Shown here one piece after another: positions 57,846 through 64,000 of a stretch of 64,000 nucleotides of DNA. Each line of letters starts with the position of its first letter. Positions within the stretch are counted from its first letter, which is position 1. The notes under the pieces are model-generated. The model worked only from the letters and a program-made list of their open reading frames with translations. It did no database searches and was not told where the DNA came from. The translations under genes and the position numbers were made by a program. The DNA is from Oceanimonas smirnovii ATCC BAA-899 (GTDB taxonomy: Bacteria > Pseudomonadota > Gammaproteobacteria > Enterobacterales > Aeromonadaceae): contig NZ_KB908456.1 in assembly GCF_000381965.1 (NCBI RefSeq), forward strand, positions 217,559 to 281,558. The letters run 5' to 3'.

Positions 57846-58034
57846 TTAAAGCTCCAGCTCTTCGGGCAGCGCCTCAAGTTCGAGGGTGCAATCCAGATCC
57901 TGAAGCTCTTCCTGCAAACGCTTTTTATCCATAATGGCTTCAATTTCCCGCCACTTGCGCTTTTTTGCCGGTTCCCGTGGTGTACGGGGTGCCCGTTCAA
58001 CTACAAAGTCCTGATCGAAGCTTGACCTCTCCAT
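57846..58034 (-). CDS. DUF3545 small protein
   Basis: 62 residues. Pattern of DUF3545: an acidic-hydrophobic start (SFDQDFVVE), basic linker ending KKRKWREIEAIMDKKRLQEELQDLD, and an acidic ELEALPEELEL tail. GGAGGGAG lies 6-8 nt before ATG 58034. Function unknown. Between it and ung is a 128-nt AT-rich gap. Confidence 0.85.
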   Translation of the reverse strand: MERSSFDQDFVVERAPRTPREPAKKRKWREIEAIMDKKRLQEELQDLDCTLELEALPEELEL

Positions 58035-58162
58035 GTGAGCTCCCTCCTGTTGGTTATCAGTTGCAGTCGGCTATTGATATATCACAAGAGGTTATAAAGT
58101 AGAACTTTGTTATTGCAAAATTATTAAGCTGCAACGCAAAAAAGAAAAAACACCTGCATATA

Positions 58163-58828
58163 TTAATCAAGTTGCCAGTTAACAGGCGTTTTGCCGTCGT
58201 TTTGCAGCAACTGGTTGGCTTGCGAAAAATGCCGGCAGCCAAAAAAACCACGGTAGGCAGACAAGGGGCTGGGATGCGGGCCGCTTAATACATGATGACG
58301 CTCCCGGTTAATATGCCGGCCCTTTTTCTGGGCATGACTGCCCCACAGCAAAAACACCACTCCCTCACAATGCTCATTGACTGCCTGAATCACTTTGTCA
58401 GTAAAGATCTCCCAGCCAAAACCAGCATGAGAATGTGCCTTGCCCTGCTCTACGGTCAATACCGTATTCAGCATTAGCACCCCCTGCTGCGCCCACGGCT
58501 CAAGAAAACCATGATCGGGCGCGACAAAGCCGGGAATATCCGTTTCCAGCTCTTTATACATATTGCGCAAAGAAGGCGGTACCTTAACACCGGGGCGCAC
58601 CGAAAAACACAAACCATGAGCCTGGCCCGGCCCGTGATAGGGATCCTGCCCCAGCATCACTACTTTCACATGCTCCAGCGGTGTCAGCTCAAGCGCCCGG
58701 AACATATCCTTTCTGGGCGGAAACACCTGCTTACCGGCAGCCCGGGCCGCATCTACTGCATTTATGGCCTCAATAAAATAAGGCTGTTGCTTTTCCGGGC
58801 CAAGCACATCATGCCAGGAAACAGCCAT
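58163..58828 (-). CDS. ung: Uracil-DNA glycosylase
   Basis: 221 residues from ATG 58828 (GGAGGT 5 nt upstream). Family-1 UDG motifs: [18 protein letters not shown] (60-77, catalytic Asp 62), [20 protein letters not shown] [16 protein letters not shown] and the [14 protein letters not shown] loop with catalytic His. The start overlaps the tesB stop by one base, so it is translated from the tesB-ung mRNA. Confidence 0.97.
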   Translation of the reverse strand: MAVSWHDVLGPEKQQPYFIEAINAVDAARAAGKQVFPPRKDMFRALELTPLEHVKVVMLGQDPYHGPGQAHGLCFSVRPGVKVPPSLRNMYKELETDIPGFVAPDHGFLEPWAQQGVLMLNTVLTVEQGKAHSHAGFGWEIFTDKVIQAVNEHCEGVVFLLWGSHAQKKGRHINRERHHVLSGPHPSPLSAYRGFFGCRHFSQANQLLQNDGKTPVNWQLD

Positions 58829-59694
58829 CACTGACCTCCCCGCGGACGAATAAGCCCTTCCTGCATGGCCGTGGCCACCAGACGACCATCGCGGCTGTAA
58901 AAGTGCCCCTGTACCAGGCCTCGACCGGCAATGCTGCGCGGGCTTTCCATGACATACAAGATCCAGTCATCAAACCGAAAGTTGTCATGAAACCACATGG
59001 AATGGTCAATGGTGGCCACCTGCAGCTGCGGCTCCCAGAACGAATGACCATGGGGCATCAGTGCCGTGGGCAAAAAGTTAAAATCAGCGGCATAGGTCAG
59101 CAGATATTTATGAATGCGGGGATCGTCGGGTAACTCGCCATTGGCCTTCAGCCAGATATAGCGCAGCGGCTCGGCTTTTTCCGGCTTCATCGGATCCACA
59201 TAGTTCACCTGACGCATATCGATAGGATTTTCTGCCAGCAGCTTTTTACGCAGCTTGGCCGGCACCTTGTCGGCCAGCGCCGCCAGCCGTTCGCTTTCAG
59301 GGGTTAACTCTTCCGGCCCCGGCACCTCAGGCATAAGCGACTGATGCTCAAACCCGGCTGCCGGCTGCTGAAACGAGGCCGTCATATAAAAAATAGGCTT
59401 ACCATATTGCAGCGCCTGCACCCGGCGGGTGGAGGTAGTTTTGCCATCACGGATGTTTTCTACATCGTAGATAATGGGCTTGTTAACATCGCCCGGGCGT
59501 AAAAAATAAGAGTGGAAAGAGTGCACCGGTCGCTCCGGCTGCAGCGTATATTTAGCCGCTGCCAGCGCCTGCCCCATGACCTGGCCGCCAAACACGGCAC
59601 CAAAGCCAAGATCTGTGCTCTGGCCGCGGTAAAGGCCATCATCCAGCGGCTCCAGGGCCAGCAAGGTTAATAAATCATCCAGTGCTTTGCTCAT
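58828..59694 (-). CDS. tesB: Acyl-CoA thioesterase II
   Basis: 288 residues, double hot-dog. The [16 protein letters not shown] and [13 protein letters not shown] blocks of the first half and [18 protein letters not shown]...[24 protein letters not shown] of the second carry the catalytic Asp, Thr/Ser and Gln positions of TesB. Hydrolyses medium and long acyl-CoAs. First gene of the tesB-ung pair. Confidence 0.95.
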   Translation of the reverse strand: MSKALDDLLTLLALEPLDDGLYRGQSTDLGFGAVFGGQVMGQALAAAKYTLQPERPVHSFHSYFLRPGDVNKPIIYDVENIRDGKTTSTRRVQALQYGKPIFYMTASFQQPAAGFEHQSLMPEVPGPEELTPESERLAALADKVPAKLRKKLLAENPIDMRQVNYVDPMKPEKAEPLRYIWLKANGELPDDPRIHKYLLTYAADFNFLPTALMPHGHSFWEPQLQVATIDHSMWFHDNFRFDDWILYVMESPRSIAGRGLVQGHFYSRDGRLVATAMQEGLIRPRGGQ

Positions 59695-59804
59695 ATTGTT
59701 ATCCCGTTGAATATAACCCCGTCACTTCGGCGCAGGCCGGCGTTTGTTCTGTCAGCAACGCAAATGTTGGAAGTCGCTTCGCTCATTCGCAAAATCTTAC
59801 CATT

Positions 59805-59827
59805 AAAAAAGGGGCTTTCGCCCCTTT
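59805..59827 (-). terminator. Rho-independent terminator of serA
   Basis: Read on the minus strand, AAAGGGGC-GAAA-GCCCCTTT forms an 8-bp stem with a GAAA tetraloop, followed by TTT. It lies 24 nt after the serA stop. Confidence 0.9.
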
Positions 59828-59850
59828 ATGATAACCGGATATGCCGGCAA

Positions 59851-61080
59851 TTAATGCAGAATACGGGCACGAATGGTGCCATCAATGGCCTTCAGCTTGG
59901 CCAGAGCCTGCTCGCTTTGGGCGGTTTCCACATCAATCACCACATAACCGATTTTCGGCGACGTTTGCAGATATTGTGCGGCAATATTGATGTCATCACC
60001 CGCAAAGGCCTGCGCAATCTGGCTCAGAATGCCCGGCTTGTTATGGTGAATGTGCAGCAAACGGCTGGTTCCGGCATGGCTGGGCAGAGACACTTCAGGG
60101 AAGTTCACAGCAGACAGCGTAGAGCCGTTATCGGAATATTTAATCAGCTTGCCGGCTACTTCATAACCAATGTTTTCCTGCGCTTCCTGAGTAGAGCCGC
60201 CAATATGCGGCGTCAGGATCACGTTATCAAACTCTCGTAGCGGAGACACAAACTCTTCGTCATTAGACTTGGGTTCAACCGGGAATACATCAATGGCGGC
60301 ACCGGCAATGTGCCCGGAAGCCAGCGCAGAAGCCAGCGCATCAATGTCGACCACTGTGCCTCGTGAGGCATTAATCAGAATGGTTCCCGGTTTCATCATC
60401 GCAATTTCTTCAGCACCAAGCATGTTCTTGGTTTGCGCGGTTTCCGGCACATGCAAGGACACCACATCCGCCATGCCAAGCAGCTCTTTCAGGCTGCCAA
60501 CCTGAATGGCATTACCCAGCGACAGCTTGTTTTCAATGTCGTAGTAATACACCTGCATGCCGATGCCTTCGGCAATAATGCCAAGCTGAGTCCCAATGTG
60601 GCCATAACCGATAATGCCCAGCTTTTTGCCACGCGCCTCAAAAGAGCCGGTCGCGGTTTTTTGCCACTCACCACGATGGGCCTTGGCGTTGCGCTCCGGA
60701 ATACCCCGCAGCAGCAACAACAGCTCGCCCAGCACCAGTTCAGCCACACTGCGGGTGTTGGAGAAAGGCGCATTAAACACGGGAATGCCGCGCACCTGGG
60801 CCGCATCCAGGTTCACCTGGTTAGTGCCAATGCAAAAACACCCAATGGCAACCAGCTTCTCAGCGGCATCCAGCACAGACTCAGTCAGTTGAGTGCGGGA
60901 GCGCAGGCCCACAAAATGCGCATCCTTAATGCGCTCTTTCAGCTCATCTTCGGCCAGAGACGTTTTCAGATAATCAATATTGTTGTATCCAGCGGCTTTA
61001 AAAGAATCCACTGTGCCCTGGTGCACACCTTCGAGCAACAAAATTTTGATTTTATCTTTATCTAGAGAATAGTTGGCCAT
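59851..61080 (-). CDS. serA: D-3-phosphoglycerate dehydrogenase
   Basis: 409 residues from ATG 61080 (AAAGGA 7 nt upstream; an ATG 39 nt earlier is less supported). Close to E. coli SerA throughout: GLRSRTQLTE, AIGCFCIGTNQVNLDAA, NAPFSNTRSVAELVLGELLLLLRG, the NAD motif GYGHIGTQLG, NASRGTVVDID and a C-terminal ACT domain (HIHHNKPGILSQIAQAFAGDDINIAAQYLQTS) for serine feedback. First enzyme of serine synthesis. Confidence 0.97.
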   Translation of the reverse strand: MANYSLDKDKIKILLLEGVHQGTVDSFKAAGYNNIDYLKTSLAEDELKERIKDAHFVGLRSRTQLTESVLDAAEKLVAIGCFCIGTNQVNLDAAQVRGIPVFNAPFSNTRSVAELVLGELLLLLRGIPERNAKAHRGEWQKTATGSFEARGKKLGIIGYGHIGTQLGIIAEGIGMQVYYYDIENKLSLGNAIQVGSLKELLGMADVVSLHVPETAQTKNMLGAEEIAMMKPGTILINASRGTVVDIDALASALASGHIAGAAIDVFPVEPKSNDEEFVSPLREFDNVILTPHIGGSTQEAQENIGYEVAGKLIKYSDNGSTLSAVNFPEVSLPSHAGTSRLLHIHHNKPGILSQIAQAFAGDDINIAAQYLQTSPKIGYVVIDVETAQSEQALAKLKAIDGTIRARILH

Positions 61081-61199
61081 TACTGGGTCCTTTATGACTA
61101 CTGCGTTAGGGTTTTTCATAAAGTACCAAAAACATCGACTTTAGGGAATTTTTGCCATCAAAGTCACGTTTTTTTAACTTATAAATTTTTTTTTAAGAA

Positions 61200-61904
61200 T
61201 TACTTAAGGGTATAAACCACCTGAACTCTGTCGGTAAACTCTATCTCGTTTTGCTGATAGCTCTCGACAGGCGCATCTGCGGCCATCATTTTAGCCATGC
61301 CCAGAGGACGCGGATGCACAGGCGACGACTCGGTGTATTCAATGGCATAAATATCGCCCAGGCTCTCATCAAAGCCGGTAGCAAGCTCGGTGGCAAGCTC
61401 GGTAGCACGCTTGATGGCTGCTTGCCGGGCTTTTTGCTGATAGCCGTCAGCTTCACGCACACCATAAGCAATATTCTGAACATTTTGTATGCCCTGCTTC
61501 AGTACAGTATCAATTACCTGACTGAGGGTATCCAGCTGATACAACCTTACCGTGACATGACGCTCAGCAACGTAACCGTTCAGCTCACGTTTGCCGTTTT
61601 CAGGATAGTGATAATCGGGCCGGGTAAGCAGATTGCCGCTGTCAATATCGGCTTTTTTGATACCCAGACCGTTCAGACCACTGAACAAGGCAGCCACACG
61701 AGTGTCTGCTTCGGTTTTGGCCTCACTGCTGTCGTCCTTTAATGCGGTTACTTTAAACGTCAGGGTGGCCATGTCCGGTACCACACTGATGCTGGCCTGA
61801 CCTTCCGTAACCAAATGCGGCGCATCGGGCACGGCAATGGCAAAACTGGCTGAGCTGAATAACAAAGGCAAGCTATAGAAGGCAGGACGTACAAATTTAC
61901 GCAT
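61200..61904 (-). CDS. Periplasmic SIMPL-domain (DUF541) protein
   Basis: 234 residues from ATG 61904 (GGAGAG 5-6 nt upstream). Signal peptide ends SFAIAVPDAP. The SIMPL domain starts VTEGQASISVVPDMATLTFKV and includes the ARQAAIKRATELATELA helix. Resembles YggE, linked to oxidative stress in E. coli. Separated from serA by 119 AT-rich nt, and 19 nt downstream of the acidic protein gene. Confidence 0.87.
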   Translation of the reverse strand: MRKFVRPAFYSLPLLFSSASFAIAVPDAPHLVTEGQASISVVPDMATLTFKVTALKDDSSEAKTEADTRVAALFSGLNGLGIKKADIDSGNLLTRPDYHYPENGKRELNGYVAERHVTVRLYQLDTLSQVIDTVLKQGIQNVQNIAYGVREADGYQQKARQAAIKRATELATELATGFDESLGDIYAIEYTESSPVHPRPLGMAKMMAADAPVESYQQNEIEFTDRVQVVYTLK

Positions 61905-61923
61905 AATCACTCTCCGCAGATGG

Positions 61924-62352
61924 TTACTCGTAGCCACTATACACCGAGAGCCAATTGATCACATCGTCAAGCAACTCTGCATCTGGCATGCCTGTGTCAG
62001 GGATGGTCGCACCATCCAGGTGGCCGGCAAGTTCGCTGCCAAGCAAAATATCATCCAGGCTAACCGGTAAAGGAGCCTCCGGATCAGATAATAAAGCGGC
62101 CAGCGCCGCTCCGCTGTCGTCTACCAGCGTCACGGCATCAGCCATATTATCTCCTTGCAGCCACCAGCTTTGTTGCTCGAAGTTAATACTGAACTCACCG
62201 GAAACGTCGCCATCCTCGTTGTAAAGCTCCACCTGTTCCAGTGCCGGCCCAGCCAAAGACCACGGCAACCCTACACCGTCATCCACCAGAATATCTTCAC
62301 CATTCCAGTGATAACGCACTCCCTGCAGCATTACCGTGGTTACTTTGAACAT
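61924..62352 (-). CDS. Acidic protein encoded next to the RTX adhesin
   Basis: 142 residues with no signal peptide. Strongly acidic; two short beta-rich units (MLQGVRYHWNGEDILVDDG, QQSWWLQGDNMADAVTLVDD) and a Pro/Asp-rich second half. Family not recognised. GGGAG lies 7 nt before ATG 62352, and the adhesin stop is only 12 nt upstream, so it is the next gene on that mRNA. A role in adhesin handling is possible from position only. Confidence 0.6.
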   Translation of the reverse strand: MFKVTTVMLQGVRYHWNGEDILVDDGVGLPWSLAGPALEQVELYNEDGDVSGEFSINFEQQSWWLQGDNMADAVTLVDDSGAALAALLSDPEAPLPVSLDDILLGSELAGHLDGATIPDTGMPDAELLDDVINWLSVYSGYE

Positions 62353-62364
62353 GGTTGTCTCCCG

Positions 62365-64000
62365 TCAGGTTTTATCAACCTGCAGCGTATTATCATCTAC
62401 CATCGACGTAATCAGCTCAGCACTGGTCATGGAGCCCATCAGATCTACGCTTTCAAAACGTATCTCCTGCGTATCACTGCTACCTGCGCCCAACGGCGTG
62501 ACGGTGAGTACAGTGTCTGTGCCATCAAAAGCAAACTCTAGATAATCATTAAGGTTGGTATTATCAGCACCAGTTAACAGATCACTGATATCAATTACAT
62601 CCTGCTCAGAAACACTAAAGTCCGTTATCTTATTTTCCGAGTTAATGTCTACCTCAGTGAACATAAAGGTGTCGATCCCTTCTCCACCAGTCAAAATATT
62701 ATTGCCCAATCCGCCATCAAGTATGTCGTCTCCGGCACCACCAAGCAGAGTGTCATTGCCGGCACCGCCAGACAAAATATCATTCCCGTTCCCACCTGTC
62801 AGGGCATCATCACCAGCAGTACCATAAACAGTCCCACTTTCATCTCCACTCTGAATATCGTAAATACCGCTTTCATCAGTCGTTTTTACACTTACACTGA
62901 AGTTATCACTATCGGTATCAAGGTCGGCATCTGTTGCAGTTACTGTAAAGTTGAGCTGGTAGTCATCGGGATATTCTGTGGTGGTATAATCCACACCTAC
63001 TGACACAATTTTAAAGGCGGCTTGACTACTGACAGATGCATCTGCCTCCAACTCAATATAATCGACTTGTTTATTAATATCAGTTTGAATAGCAAGCTGG
63101 AAACTCGCATTATTACCTGTTCCTATTTTCTCTCCCCAGTCAAGATTGAGTACGGAAAACGTTCCATCCTCATAATAAACCCAGGCATTAACTAGATCAT
63201 TATCCTTGATGCCACCACTTGCTGATGCAGTAATCAACAAGGTAGAGATAGTGACGTTAGAGCTTATGCCAGAAGGCGTTTGACGCACATCAAATTTGAG
63301 TCTGTCCCCCTTATGCATAGTGTTATCATCAACACCAAGATCAGTATTAGAAATCGTCAATGTTGCAGGCGCACCATTGCTGGTACCGGTAAGACGTATA
63401 TCAAATAGTTCATTGAATACCGATGAGTCTATGACATACTCAACTAACTGAGACCCCCCATCCACTCCAGAGAGTACATTAGGAATACTTTTTTCTGTCA
63501 CTGGCGCTGGTTCAATCAGGTTAAACTCATAGGTACCATCATCATTCAGTGTTATCTTAAAGAAGTCTGCACCTTCACTATTCTCAGCAAGATAAGTCAC
63601 TGAACCTGCATTCACTTCATCAATAATAAATGCATATCCTGTGGGTTTATTATTCCAGTCCAGTTGTAAACCAGCAGCAAAGGTATCATTAGTGTCCGCA
63701 CCTATCTGCAGCTGATAATCACCTTCGTAATTACCTGCAATATTGGCAATAGTCAGATTCTGTGCATCCACAGTAGGTGTGTCATCGATAATGGTGATCA
63801 CCACGGTGTTGCTCACGGTATTGCCGACGCTGTCGGTCGCGGTGTAGCTGAAGCTGTCGGTCTCGGCCACGCCATCCACGTCCGTGGTGGCGCTGGTCAG
63901 GGTGTAATTGAAGGTGCCGTCAGGGCTCACCGACCAGCTGCCCAGGCTGGTGCTGCCGCTTTGGGCCCCGTCCACACTCCAGCCGCTTTGCAGGTTGAGG
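62365..64000 (-). CDS. RTX/Ig-like repeat adhesin, C-terminal part
   Basis: The frame is open to the right edge, so the 5' end is missing; 545 residues are visible. From the edge: an Ig/cadherin-like repeat with [24 protein letters not shown] and [20 protein letters not shown], a longer beta-rich domain with a [11 protein letters not shown] segment, and a DADLDTDSD stretch. Then come RTX nonapeptides ([29 protein letters not shown]) and a type I secretion C-terminal target ([19 protein letters not shown]). It is secreted through a TolC-type machine and binds Ca2+. Likely a biofilm adhesin of the LapA/BapA kind. Confidence 0.88.
   Translation of the reverse strand, partial: LNLQSGWSVDGAQSGSTSLGSWSVSPDGTFNYTLTSATTDVDGVAETDSFSYTATDSVGNTVSNTVVITIIDDTPTVDAQNLTIANIAGNYEGDYQLQIGADTNDTFAAGLQLDWNNKPTGYAFIIDEVNAGSVTYLAENSEGADFFKITLNDDGTYEFNLIEPAPVTEKSIPNVLSGVDGGSQLVEYVIDSSVFNELFDIRLTGTSNGAPATLTISNTDLGVDDNTMHKGDRLKFDVRQTPSGISSNVTISTLLITASASGGIKDNDLVNAWVYYEDGTFSVLNLDWGEKIGTGNNASFQLAIQTDINKQVDYIELEADASVSSQAAFKIVSVGVDYTTTEYPDDYQLNFTVTATDADLDTDSDNFSVSVKTTDESGIYDIQSGDESGTVYGTAGDDALTGGNGNDILSGGAGNDTLLGGAGDDILDGGLGNNILTGGEGIDTFMFTEVDINSENKITDFSVSEQDVIDISDLLTGADNTNLNDYLEFAFDGTDTVLTVTPLGAGSSDTQEIRFESVDLMGSMTSAELITSMVDDNTLQVDKT

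Noticed and set aside
62690..62815. Tandem repeat suggesting a CRISPR array
   Set aside because: The period corresponds to RTX nonapeptide coding repeats in frame with the adhesin; no spacers and no cas genes.

Overview
The window looks like chromosomal DNA of a marine or brackish gammaproteobacterium close to Aeromonadaceae (Oceanimonas, Oceanisphaera or Zobellella type). This is inference from the core genes (SerA, CysS, FolD, LpxH, TalB, Ung), the psp-sap gene order and a fairly GC-rich base composition; no rRNA is present to confirm it. Most of the sequence is ordinary, densely packed chromosome with short operons, many overlapping stop/start codons and clear Rho-independent hairpins.

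Layout. 1-6.8 kb: end of an AraC-type regulator, a periplasmic binding protein coupled to a hybrid histidine kinase, an ankyrin/CynX-type transporter pair, and rhlE. 7.0-11.1 kb: a sharply AT-rich island with a broken ABC-type ATPase, a PtuB-like HNH protein, a SIR2-like protein and a DUF262 protein; this is the best candidate for an unusual, probably anti-phage, system. 11.3-17.6 kb: a DOPA-dioxygenase-family gene, a UDG-fold protein, small membrane proteins, acetoacetyl-CoA synthetase and a second DEAD-box helicase. 17.7-21.4 kb: a creatine-use locus (LysR regulator, SSS symporter, an unlisted 37-aa membrane peptide and creatinase). 21.8-25.7 kb: ktrAB followed by a KdpD/KdpE-like pair in one overlapping operon of higher GC. 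25.8-32.3 kb: dgkA, lpxH, ppiB, cysS, two related lipoproteins, a voltage-gated K+ channel and folD. 32.4-32.6 kb: tRNA-Arg(TCT) and tRNA-His(GTG) behind a strong promoter.

32.6-43.5 kb: an envelope-stress block. pspABC-ycjX-ycjF runs leftward from a sigma-54 promoter, and pspF runs rightward directly into sapABCDF. 43.5-47.0 kb: an SDR/serine-hydrolase operon and a CaCA antiporter preceded by a likely yybP-ykoY (Mn2+) riboswitch. 47.2-51.2 kb: a beta-alanine/omega-amino-acid degradation pair with a divergent LysR gene. 51.3-61.9 kb: a chemoreceptor, yceH, small enzymes, an alanine/sodium symporter, transaldolase, ung-tesB, serA and a SIMPL protein. 61.9-64.0 kb: an acidic small protein and the C-terminal end of a large RTX/Ig-like secreted adhesin that runs off the window.

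Two kinds of repeats are scattered between genes: short REP-like hairpins around an ATTCC core, and a longer element with 22-bp inverted ends (27659-28106) that has a shorter relative at 50117-50232. No CRISPR array, transposase, integrase or prophage gene was seen.
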